Assembly (NCBI GenBank): GCA_012845835.1
Contig: JABAKD010000021.1
Span: 17,177,666 to 17,241,665, forward strand
Direction of reading: 5' to 3'
Length of the DNA stretch: 64,000 bases
Source: Undaria pinnatifida
Lineage: Eukaryota > Sar > Phaeophyceae > Laminariales > Alariaceae
The position numbers were made by a program, and so were the translations under genes. The notes below the pieces were generated by a model. The model was not told where the DNA came from and searched no databases. It was given only the letters and a program-made list of their open reading frames with translations. Positions 34,401 through 45,800 of the stretch are shown piece by piece. Every line of letters starts with the position of its first letter. Within the stretch, counting starts at the first letter, position 1.

Positions 34401-35439
34401 GTGTAACACGGTACCTATTTCCGAAAATTAACAATACATTAATCGAGACTAAAAATACTCGACAAAATTAATTAACGGCGACACGCCAAAGATTGATTGT
34501 TGTTGAGTACAGAACACAGCAGTAGTACTTGTATACCCGTAGTCAACACATCATAATATAAGGTAATGTGTTGGCGACAAATAGTGTAAAACATATCCCC
34601 GGTATCGTTGTGTTAGAGCCGCGTACGTATTAAACAGATGCAAGCCTGTGTAGATCTTAATACGTGTCAGCGATCGTTTGGAAGAAGTAGGAACCAGTAA
34701 ACACCACTGAAATCAGTACAATAACGGCTTACGTCGGTCCCATATACGTACTGCTCTCGCTCTCTCTCGAAAGTTCTTTTTTTTTAAGACAGATAGCGAC
34801 AGGTAAAATGGGTGGAAACCACTTTCCCTAACATTCAACATTTTCATCGAACATTTTCCAACAACTTCGTGTATGTGGTGCCTATGGTACAGATATGTTT
34901 CACCGCTAACTGTACTGTAGCACGTGCCATGGATGGACCGGCCGGCTAGATCAAGATCGTTTTGTTTCCATACGGCACTAAAATTGTAAAGGCAGAAAGG
35001 TTCTTACGTTTGCGTTCGTAATTATTGGTACAATACTGGCAAACCTTTAAGGACCGCTTAAATGCAATATTTGTCGCTAATACGGAGCTTTTGTTTCTGT
35101 CCAAGACGTAGGATACTTTGAAAAGTCATTAGTTATTGTGAGAATATTCCCAGGCAACTCTCTATGTATGAGAATGTGATGGGATGTGTCAAGATGTCAC
35201 CTTTGGACCAACCAAAAGTTGACCTTGCGAACGTACCCACAGCGTCTAACAAACTCTCTGGACGGAGATCCGTTGGTATTTGCTCGGCATTCGGGCACCC
35301 TCTCGGCCGCGCCCACCCGCCAACGTCACAATAAACATCATCTCCCAACTCACCCCTCCCACCCTCATCATCATCAACTACAGCTAAAGGCCACAACAAA
35401 TCTCATCTTTTCTGGTGCACACCAACAGCAGTCAACAGT
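34401..35439. other. Stretch without a recognisable gene
   Basis: Nothing recognised. Confidence 0.5.
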
Positions 35440-35569
35440 TGTTGTCAACAGATCACCATCGACGCTTCGACTGGCTTCGCTTCACCGCGGCCTGCGACAC
35501 CGTGCGGATTGCCGGCGACGTGATTAGGGCGGGGCAAGACATCTCAGCCAGCCAGCGAGCTACCCAGGT
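35440..35569 (+). CDS. Possible exon of an unrecognised gene
   Basis: The frame reads DHHRRFDWLRFTAACDTVRI and goes on to GQDISASQRATQ, which sounds protein-like, and it ends at CAG followed by GTGAGC, a good donor site. AG-ending acceptors lie upstream (CAACAG near 35451). I see no matching exon further on and no family match, so this is a weak call. Confidence 0.2.
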
Positions 35570-37039
35570 GAGCAACCAAATGCCCTGTGCAACAGAGGTA
35601 CTACAGTAGGATCCGATATTTGCTTGCAAGAAGGAAATTTCAGAAGCTCTCAAACTACATCATCAGCAGTCTACACTTTTAGTCTACAGGCCCACCATCA
35701 GTACTGTTTGGCCAAAGCAATCGTCCACATGCAATCTTGTGAGTGGCTTTCGGCTTGCTACTTGTGAGTGACTTTCGGCTTGCTACTTGACCCTTTCTTG
35801 CATTAGGTTTAATAGTAGTAGTAATAGTAGTAGTAGAAGCAGGCATTTAGTGTCATTTAGCCGTCCCTTGACGATAGTTGAAGCATCACGCATGGGCCAC
35901 AAGGCGAGGTGTAGCCTTGTTGCAGTCCGACGTCAGCAGCACAAACGACGCACGCAGCGGTCTCACGCAGGTAGCCATGCCCCCTTGGCGCACCTCTCTC
36001 ACTAGAAAGTTGGTGCGGTTGGGGCGGGGAGCAATAACTCGATTACTACTTGTAGTATTGCTGCGAAAGAGAACATCTTGCTTGTTGTCTACAATTCAAA
36101 TAGCATCTTTCATTTAATACTATTAGACTAATATTAGTAGTTCATTTTGAAGCACGTGCATCATCACTATCGTACCACCCGTACTACTACAGCACTTGCT
36201 GCTGTGCGATACCAGTATAGGTAACACGTTTGCAATTCTAGCAACGCGCGTCAAGCATTTCAGGAGGCGGGCATCTATGCACAGCTGCCCAGCGCAAGGT
36301 CTTGCTGAGTCGCACCCGTAAGCCGAGCAATGTTGGCGGGGTGTAGCAAGCAGAAAACCACCAACCTATATGCATACTATAATCAACATAATAGGAACGG
36401 TTCGAGACCAGTTTAGCGGGGAGAACACACACGGTCATCTCAAGGCCTGCACTTATTGTCTCCGGCCCAGGCCTAAACAGTCATGGCTTTTCAAAAGGCT
36501 GCAGCCAGATCCAAGGCACTAGGTGGATGCTCGCCCGTCTTGCTGCAGCAGCAGCAGCAGTAAATGGCTCTGCATACTCGGTCCTGCCGCTGCTGATGAT
36601 TGCTGTTGTTGTACTACTGCTGCTGTGCCTGCCAAACTTGGTCCGCATGTCCGTCCGCAGGCGGTCTCTTTGGGTCGATATGTACTACCAGTCAGTGTTA
36701 TTCTCGACGTATTATATTACGTTCGTTTTTTGCGTGTTCCGAAAAGCCTCCACTTTTTCTTGTTTTTTTATTGTGTCCGACCTCCCACCTCTTCTCACGT
36801 GCCGCCCCTGTGGATCCTTATGCAACCAAAGAACAAGCACAGCACACGGAGCAGTAGCAGGAGCAGAATCATCATGCCCTGTTGAGCACTCTTCCCAGGC
36901 AAGCAAACTGTACAAACGAGGACCGGGTGTGCTGCGCGTCCGCTATCCATCGTCCCCAATATTATTAGTTGTGGATCGAGGACACCACAGCAGCTACTAT
37001 AATTATACCTCCCAAAGGTTCTTATATTCGGCATGACGC
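35570..37039. other. Stretch without a convincing gene; triplet repeats
   Basis: Short AGT and CAG/GCT triplet runs near 35815-35840, 36543-36560 and 36590-36630. Open frames across them are composed of repeat peptides. A duplicated GTGAGTG(A/G)CTTTCGGCTTGCTACTTG-type segment lies at 35739-35788. Confidence 0.45.
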
Positions 37040-37145
37040 AGGCCCATTGCCGCAATAAACAGCAAGACCTCGTCATGAAATGCCCCCATGAACAGCAAGA
37101 CCTCGTCACAATTTCCCCATAAACAGCAAGACCTCGCAATAATTT
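37040..37145. repeat. ~35-bp tandem repeat containing AACAGCAAGACCTCG
   Basis: Three copies at about 37058, 37093 and 37121, with diverged spacers (TCATGAAATGCCCCCATG, TCACAATTTCCCCATA). Confidence 0.88.
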
Positions 37146-37724
37146 CCTGGTATTTTTATGGAGGTGAAAGGTGCGAAAAATAGATGAGAATACCAAGTAC
37201 CAGGTAAAAAACATGTGAAAAGCTCTCATCTCAGACCAATTTGCAGATTCTCACATCCGAACGAGTTCCAAAACCTGACCGTTGGGCGAAAATTCCGCGG
37301 CTGTTCATTTTTAGGCGCCTACTTTTTTTCGGCGACTAAAAGTTCTTGGAATTTGTGTACTAAGATCGTTTTTGCATAACTGAGAACAAAGGGTAAATAT
37401 TAATACCCTCGTATAATAGTGGACATATCGGTGGTGGTTTTGTATATGCCAGTGATTACATAGTAGAAGAGCCGGTGTGTGGCAGACAGAACGATCGGCA
37501 CTACTATGGAGGCTATGGCTCGTCATCCGGAGGCACTACTCCGGATGACTCCAGTGTTAGTTCTTGTTGTTCCCGTTTGTGCCTAGCAATTTCACGGGCA
37601 TTTCAGCGGGCAACCGGCACCGATCAATCATCTGTCGCTGTAAAGCGGCCATTGCTTGCTGCTGTACCGGGCATGTATCGTATGTTTTGTTAAAACAAAA
37701 ACATTACACTCTAGATTGTTATAA
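37146..37724. other. Stretch without a convincing gene
   Basis: A short frame at 37475-37693 reads YYGGYGSSSGGTTPDDSSVS then a Cys-rich stretch and ends in a stop. It has no ATG start and could be a terminal exon, but this is unsupported. Confidence 0.35.
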
Positions 37725-37945
37725 AAATGAAAATACACTCCAGCTGTGAGATCGAAGATTTTGTCGAAACTCATCTTTGCAAGCCTGAAGCTGTGTGTGA
37801 TACTCCCCTGGCAACTACAGTGTAGCTATCAGGGCCAACAGGGTGATGTTAGTCAGTCTGTGCGCGGAAACCATAAAAACCGTTTTTGAGGGGGACAAAA
37901 TCTGACAGTTGTGCAAGGAAATGCATCCGTTATGTCACGCGTGGT
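37725..37945 (-). repeat. Inverted copy of the GATGAGTTTCG dispersed repeat
   Basis: The reverse complement matches 34130-34400. It runs from TACACTCCAGCTGTGAGATC at the outer end to a segment with CTGACAGTTGTGCAAGG. Confidence 0.88.
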
Positions 37946-39149
37946 ATAATAAATGACTTGAACACATTAGACAATATTTAAAAATAAAAAAATTAGCAGA
38001 ATTGTTTTCTGTGGCAATCGATGATTCCAACTTCTGTATTCTTCTGTATTATGTTAATATCGATATTAATATATATATGACGATGCTGATGCCAAAAGTG
38101 GAAGACTATTTTCTGTATATGATGCGAATGTATGTGATGCATGTATGTGATGCTAACATTCGAAGCGAATATTGCAAGAAATAGTGAGCAAATATTGTTC
38201 GGAGGAGCTGAATAATGATTGATGTTGTCGTCGATGTCGCGGATAGCATGGTGGGTGGCGGTACAAGTACTACCTAGTATTAATAGTACTACCTAGTATT
38301 AATAGTACTACCTACTAGTACTACCAGTACTGGCTGTAGGGTGGAGGGAGCCATAATAAGACGTATAATACCTGGTATGCCATACTATGGGGGAAATCGA
38401 AAGCTGCTTGCTGCTTGCTGCTTGCTGCTTGCAGTACACAACAAGTACTTTTGGCGGCGTCCCTATAATATACTCCGGAGTATACTTTGCTTTGGTTTTA
38501 GGTAATATCCTGCTGCATCTATACCTCGATGTTGAACGTTGTTGTTGCTGTTGTTGTTGTTGTTGTGGTGGTGACACTCTATTACATTGTTCCCATAACG
38601 AACGGTTGTTAGCGGCAACACGGCAACACGACAGGTTCCGATAACAGCATTGTTATATTATACATACATATTCATGGTGTGATATGTATCGTACGCGTGG
38701 TGGTATACAATGTAACACTGGTCTAATGCGCTGCCAGGTGTGTTTTCGGTTATTAATAATATTAATAGTACGTAGTGTAGCTGGTTTTTAGGCTTGATTC
38801 TTCCAAGTGGCTTTCATTACAAAACAAGAACAAGCAAAAGTGCGTATCATAAAACAGAAAGCTCAGGACGTCGTACGATAGACATATCGACCGCGTGCGT
38901 GTCAAGAGACGAGACGAGATATTCTGCTAACTATTCTGCAGCCATTTTGTGAGGGCGGTAGTATTCGTAAATGGAGACAACACACACAAACAATTATGAC
39001 AATTATGATGACAACTATGGCAATCATGATTGATTGCCGACGACGTAGCTTTTGGATCGATGGATGGATCGATAATATGTCCATACTTAATCTTGTTGTT
39101 CGACTGCTATATTATACTCCGAGTATATACTATATACTATTAAAATTAC
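37946..39149. other. Stretch without a recognisable gene; short repeats
   Basis: 38276-38328 has three copies of a unit around AGTACTACCTAGTATTAAT. 38405-38430 has four CTTGCTG units. 38538-38566 is a TTG/CTG triplet run. None is coding as far as I can see. Confidence 0.5.
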
Positions 39150-39215
39150 AATGCACTCCAACTGCTGTGAGATCGAGTATTTTGTCGAAAGTCACCTTTT
39201 CAAGCTGTATATGAT
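39150..39215 (-). repeat. Terminal fragment of the GATGAGTTTCG dispersed repeat
   Basis: CACTCCAACTGCTGTGAGAT followed by a TTTTGTCGAAAGTCACC-like segment and TTTTCAAGCTG, matching the terminus of 37725-37945. Confidence 0.75.
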
Positions 39216-39880
39216 TTGTACGTGTGGATCGGGCGTGTCACAAAATTAAAAAATTGTGCACGGAAAGGGTAGATATCAGACTAAATATATGTTTGTTCCA
39301 AGACGGTGGGAGTTGCTGCGCCGCCATAAACATAAGAGGAGTTGAGAGGCTCGAGGCCCAACACATACACATATACACAGGGAGGAAACAACAAACAACG
39401 CACCACGCTTCACATTTTCAGGCAACTTTGGCGTACCCGGGGTGCACAATACAACACCCGTATTGAATATAATACCTGGTATAGTATATAAAAAATACTA
39501 GTACCAGGTGTTGATTATTGCATTGTTGTATATCGGTAGGAGTATTGTGCGCGACGAGTGTCGTTATCAATATTAGCAACGTTATACGTATGATTCTATA
39601 TGTTTATTGTTGTAAAATCTTGTAAAGTCGACTTCGGCGGCCCCCCCGATGATTTGGATTATTACAGTATTTTGATCTTTGATTGATATTTCGAGGCATG
39701 TTCGCCATTTATTATAGCCTTTTTTACTTGAATTCCGGGGTCTCTCAAGTGGGCACTCACTATTACAATAGTAGTGCACGGAACTTATTGTGTTAGTAGT
39801 GCACGGAAACTTATTATAATAGATACTGGTACATACAAGTAATACGTCGACAGAGCATAGGGCCACGGACTATTAATAAT
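39216..39880. other. Stretch without a recognisable gene
   Basis: Nothing recognised. Two copies of GTAGTGCACGGAA(A)CTTATT lie near 39770-39815. Confidence 0.5.
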
Positions 39881-40186
39881 CCCCGGTGGCGTATCAGGTT
39901 GCCGTCGAGCCTGGTACAGGTCAGCTTCGTGAGGTCGAATCCCCTCGAGTGCACACTCGTAAAAAATCATGAGGACTTTTCCTTGTGCACAAGTTGACTT
40001 GCGGAAAGTGCGAGAGCGTGAGTGAGCAACAAGTTTACAGTCGACGGAAAATCGACGAGCAGTGGGATTGCTGAACCCTATGCTCGATGAAAAATGAATC
40101 CAAGAACCGGGGGGAAGAAGGGACGACACCTGTGACCACGTCTTGTCCAGAAGATGAAAAGTAGATGTGTGTGAAGAAAAAAAAAT
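39881..40186 (+). mobile_element. tRNA-derived SINE-like element, copy 2
   Basis: A box TGGCGTATCAGG at 39887-39898 and B box AGGTCGAATCCCC at 39932-39944. The body matches copy 1 at 33178-33490 in order (TGCACACTCGTAAAAAATCA, TTGACTTGCGGAAAGTGCG, AATCGACGAGCAG, GGATTGCTGAACCCTATG, CACCTGTGACCACG). An A-run ends near 40186. The B box here is closer to the tRNA consensus than in copy 1. Confidence 0.85.
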
Positions 40187-41867
40187 GGGAGACGAAGTAC
40201 TTGAAAATAGAATGGAGAACCTTTTTTGTTGTGCAGACGTAGCGCAAGAAGCCAAAAGACTCCTGCGTAGTGTACGAACTAGTAATAGAATGTGGGGAAG
40301 AGTACATAGATTTACTGTATTCATTTTGGTAGTCGGTCAATGGAGTTTTTTTTTGTTTCGACGGGAAAGCTGGTAACAGCATGCACCATCCTGTGTGTGT
40401 GGTCTTCACATTAAGCCGTTATTTCTACCCAACGACATCAGTTCACCCAGAATCCGTTCTGTGCGCAAAAAAAAAGCGCTGCTGTTGTCGTCACCTACCT
40501 TCCAGCCCCTCATACTACACTCTTCGGCAAAGGATGTACGAGTAGTACTTGACGTCAGCAACAGAAGCACCACCAAGACATACTGCCAGTACTGGCTATG
40601 AATACGTATGGGACGGTGTAACTCGAGCAACTCCTCCTGTGATGATAGAGGGCGATACGGTGCCTCACGTGGTTGCTTGAAAGCGTATATACTCATGGTT
40701 GCAGCTCTGTCTAAGCAGCTCTGTTTGAGCTATCAAGTACCACGATGATCATGATCGTATTTTCGTGGATGCACGTGATACCAGGGGTGGTCAACGCGCC
40801 GCAAAAAAAAGTCTTGGCAGCTCCGACGGTGTTTTCTCCGCCCGTAGCGTGCGTACCACGCGAGTTCCATGTTGCGCAAGTTTTGCGAACGGTTGAAAAG
40901 AACTCACATCGTTTACATGCTCCGCCGCACATCATGTGTGTTGCACGTGGAGGGTGTTGTTATGTACTCAGTATAATACTTCGAAGTATAACGAACGTTC
41001 TGATAGAATTCAATGCTTCGTTCAGGCGTTCTTCAAGGGAGTATCAATTATTAGCAACACCCCCGCTCATTATTATCAACAATTAGTCTAGTCTATTATT
41101 CATGTATTCATGTATTCATGAAATCACCGCCGACAATCTACAATGATGGTATCATACGTACTCGAATCACCGAGAGCACCGTTTTATATAATCAAGAATA
41201 CACCTGATATTGACAGCATTCAGAGCAGCGTAAGGGTGAGGTGTGTTGGTGTGGCCCATTCCTGTATATATAGACTATGTAAAACAACAACCTGTGGACG
41301 CATGGCACTATCATACCTGTAGATCTACTCGATCAAAGATACGTACTTTTTACGCAGATCGAAACAAGTCGCTTTCACTCTGTTACATCAGGCGCGCGGC
41401 TTGAAACGGGCGGTACTATATACCGGTGCATACTTGGCTTTGTCTGTTGGCGGTTGTAAGCGGTTAAGGGGGTCTCTTTCGGCTATCGCGTTAGGACGCT
41501 ATTATACAACAACAAAGAAGTTATTCTATGTTCCATTCTACACCGCGAGCACGCAACAATAATACGAACAGCAAAAGAGACACAGCTATAATATGATATC
41601 ACCAATCGTATCGTAGACGAGTGTATGGTGCGATCTATGGTTGAGATTGAAATGACGCTCCATCCTACGCCAGGCACTAGCCAGGCACTATCCAGGCAGT
41701 ATTGTACAAGACACAACAATGCAGGGACACCACCCCCAAAAGACCAGGAATAGACCGGCTGCGCGCCCGACTGGAAGTTAGAGCGAGCGGTTTCGAAACA
41801 CTTCCAGCCCACCAACCCCTCCGCGCCATCTCTCGATATGTAGTTTGAAGCCTGAAGGTATTATATT
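40187..41867. other. Stretch without a recognisable gene
   Basis: A TACTTCGAAGTA palindrome is at 40977-40988. Open frames are short and unrecognised. Confidence 0.5.
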
Positions 41868-42173
41868 TTACCGTACTAGTACACCGTTAGTCTGGCCGAG
41901 AATTCCACTGGTTGGTGTGTGATACGTATAGTCTAATGTACTCTGGTATGCCATCGACACCACTCGCACAAATTCGTCGCTATTATAGTCGCCACCCCAA
42001 GGCGGAGGCGGAGGCTCAGCTTTGAGGTTTTGGTGGACCAATTCTGCGATCTCATCCTTTAATTTGAAACGCACGCACGGCCAGTTCGTGACCTCGTGAG
42101 GCATGAGTCGTAAACACCAGGTATCACGGAGATGATGTGTGGAATTAATCAAAATGAATAGCATGGATGACAT
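41868..42173 (-). CDS. Possible exon of an unrecognised minus-strand gene
   Basis: The frame includes WCLRLMPHEVTNWPCVRFKL, then KDEIAELVHQNLKAEPPPPP, then WGGDYNSDEFVRV, a hydrophilic, protein-like composition. A second protein-like stretch lies upstream on the same strand (42275-42447): MFANRDLMTENPTFSMIDGG and so on to HVLYQ, ending at a good donor CAG/GTATGT at about 42275. The reading phases of the two do not join through any acceptor I can find, so they may be separate. No domain recognised. Confidence 0.25.
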   Translation of the reverse strand: MSSMLFILINSTHHLRDTWCLRLMPHEVTNWPCVRFKLKDEIAELVHQNLKAEPPPPPWGGDYNSDEFVRVVSMAYQSTLDYTYHTPTSGILGQTNGVLVR

Positions 42174-42867
42174 GTTCCGACTTTTGGGGTAGGAATATGA
42201 GGGGAGTCATTTGCTTATAAAAAAACCACCTGGGTGCCGTCCTTTCTGATACATTTCAAAGCAGCTACATACCTGGTAGAGTACATGAATGACTAACCCT
42301 ACGATTTGTTTGCCGTCATCTGTATGGTACTCCGCCCCGCCGTCAATCATCGAGAAAGTTGGGTTTTCCGTCATCAGATCACGATTGGCGAACATAGTAC
42401 GCAAAATACTCGACAAGTTGCATTTTTCTCGCTTGTGGTTCACGGCCTCGGTGTCGTTTTAGCGATAAAACGGGCAGTGATCTCCGCAGTAGGACCGGAC
42501 TGACTATCAAAATCAAAAGTGCCAGTGGTAATTGTTGCCAATCTTGCCACCAACACAATGCCAACGCCACAAAACACGATACGCCAGTTGTTTTGTGTTT
42601 TTGTTTCGATTGCGGCTCCGAGGCTGCTCTCAAAAGCTTACTCTACTATAGTCTAGTCTGGTGCAAATGCTGCTATTTATAATTGCTGTCCTCTCATAAT
42701 AATGTCATAATTACGTGACGTTCCCATCATCATGTGACGCATCATGTAGTCGAACTCACCCTTCTCTCTCCCTCTACCTCTGAATGCCGCTGTTTTACTA
42801 CGTGTAGTTCAAAGGTCGGGCTACGCGGATCGAGGTTCCCGCATCGACAAGTCGCGGACAAGGCATC

Positions 42868-45800
42868 ATGAGGGCTGCTGCCTCGTTGGCGATTATAGCC
42901 ACGGTGAGTTTTTCACTATACCTGTTTTAAGATTGCCTCCTACTCTCTTCGTGCGCTGGTTTGGAGTGACCGACCTTTGGCGTCATTACTCGGACGAGAC
43001 AAACTATTTTGGGATTATTCGGTCTAATACTGAACACTGATAGTATCATTGCATCATCCCAGGGTATAATATACGAAAAGGTACCAGTACCTTTTTTCGG
43101 TAATGAAAGACCAAAACACGTACCAGGTATGATATCATGATATCAATATCAGAGATCGCACGGCTGTAAGACAACAGGGTATACGAAGTACCTGGTAGTA
43201 ATTTACTAAAAAATCATCCTGTACCTCTTGTCTACCTGGGTACTTATTATTAAGCACCTTTCTTACCTACCTCTTGTGTTTCAGTAGTAGACTAGACTAC
43301 TGAAATAACAAAGTTCGGTCAAGAAGAAGCCAGTTGATGGTGTGAGGGGAAATCATACTGGCAGGCGTGTGTACACCAAAATTTGAACGACTCATGTGCC
43401 ATCTATAAAATCATACTAGTACATAATTCAACATGATTCAGGCCAGCCCGGGTGAAAGGAAGGGGGCAGCTTGCCAAACCCGACAGAACTTCGTACTATA
43501 TACTAGTATATACTATACACAAATCCGAGAACAAAACCCCGTCAGTGGAAGTATAGACTGTTAATAATATGTATAGACCATAGTACGTATAGACTATTAT
43601 TAGTAGGTATAGTGTAGCATGTCCATTGATTGTCAGGAAACATGTCCGAAAGGGTGGGTCGAAGACCTAAGACCAGCCCCCCATCCCCTCATCACACCGG
43701 CAACCACATGCACAAACACCAACTTGAATGTTAATGGTACCCCTACTATTAATAGTACAAAACAAAGTATACGTTGTTGACGGTAGTTTAGCTTCTCCGG
43801 CTGCATGACACGGCTGATACGTGGTGCCTGGTATTAGTTATTAACGGTAGAAAATAAAGAGCCCAACTGCAGTGAAGGGTAGTCTTATTATTGTTGGCAG
43901 TACCTATCTATCAGGGTGGTAAGCGATGCCTTCATAGTACAGTAGGGAGTAACAACGACGCGCTTCTGTTGGCATGAGCCTTGTGCGTTGGTGCCCGATC
44001 AATCTAGTAGAAGGCACTACTGTTAAAATAATGCATTTTTTTTGCATGCCCAATGCACCGTGAATAGTTACCTCGTACTCCACCACTCTCACCTCATCAA
44101 TGGTAGCACTACTCTCACGTCATGTTGTCCACCCGCACTGTTCGGCGTACATGTATATACTTGCTCACGTAAACTGTACTGTTGTTCAGCAGACCAGTAG
44201 TGGTATGAGTAGATATCTCATGCTCATGTCCAATGAATGCACCCTTGTCATTCTCATGTCCAATGAATGCACCCTTGAATGTGCTAACCCTTGGTGCCGT
44301 GGTCGAGGCCATCGAGATCGTCGAGGGTACGCAATGTAATGCGTTCAGTATACTACTGCATGCTGCAGCCTACTGCTGGCATTAAAACTATACCATCCTA
44401 AGAACGTATCGGGTATAGTCTAAGTTACTAGAGCACAGCACTGTACAGCGCAGTGCATACAGCACGGTACATACAAAACCGTACATAAAATACAGCAAAT
44501 GCAATACAGTCACTGTGGTGTGTGCTATACCAGGCAGAGAGCAATGCCGTCGCCGTTTTGAAGGGACACATTCCTACCGTACGGTAGCAATACTAAATCG
44601 ATAATATTCCCGAGTTGAGTGAAGCTATTTTGACCGCCTAATATCGGGATGCCGCCGCCTTAGTTCGATGGGGGTTGAGGATTGAGTAGACCCCTACTGA
44701 GCATGGCCAAGATTGATCGTGCGTGCTGACAAAACGAAAAGAATAACCTCCGTTTCGTACGGTATTGTGTACGTTGGAATGTCGATTTTCTGGGTTCTCG
44801 TTAATTCCTAGGGCCATTTGCACGTCAGCTATTAATAAAAGTGTGGCCGCTCGTCGTAGAGAGGGAGACGCCTTGAACACAGAGCCGGAGAGTTGCAACT
44901 CAATAAAGTCCTGTGCTGCTGCTGTGGTTCGGCTCTTTTTACAGCAACTCGATTTTGTGGCGAAATATATTGAACCCACCTCCCCAAGAATCTCGAGCAG
45001 TCCCTCCGTTCAGCTGCAGTGACGCTAACTACTTTGTACTAATGATAGCACTAACATTACATACAGCATTAGACTAGACTACGATACTGCTGCTTTTTTT
45101 CTTCCCGCGCGCTGAAAATGGAACACGTTTCTTGAGCCGCTCGTAGCTTTCCCTTTTTTTTTTGCGCAACAATGCATCTCAACTGCGCACTACGAATTAT
45201 ACTGCCTCATATTTTAGTTGCTCGCTGAAACTGCGTTGATCGGCCGATCGCAGCTTGCTTACCTCAGTAGAATACACCACTATATGTACTTCCATGTGAT
45301 AACTGCTGCTGACTTGTTGATTGTGTTCAATGTTTCCGTCCTCAACTAGTTTATATTCTACTGTACGTGCGTGGGCTGCTTGCGGCTTTATACTTGGCGG
45401 TATCGCTAAACGACTGTCTCGATAGTTTTATGTCCGCACTTGCAATTATTTAATCGCCCGCGTTTTGTTTTAGTTGACACCGAACGTGAATGAAACATGG
45501 GCGTGGGACGGTGCTTGCAGTGCTCAAAAGGTCAAGGTGGTCATTTTCTTTCAAATATTTTGGCCTTTCCAATCTTGCGTAGTTGACCTTCAATATATTC
45601 ACGGAAGATAAAAAGAAAACCTAGAGAAATCTTCAAAAGTTCACTATGCTGGTATCATACATCGTCCGCCTGAATTTTTTCCTCGAGTTTTTCGTCACCG
45701 TACCGCTAACTACTGGTTGGCGTCTCCTTATATTTGTCCCGTGTTTGCTGCCTCCCCCCTTTTCTCGCAGCTGTTTAGCTCTTCGGCGGCTCGAACCATC

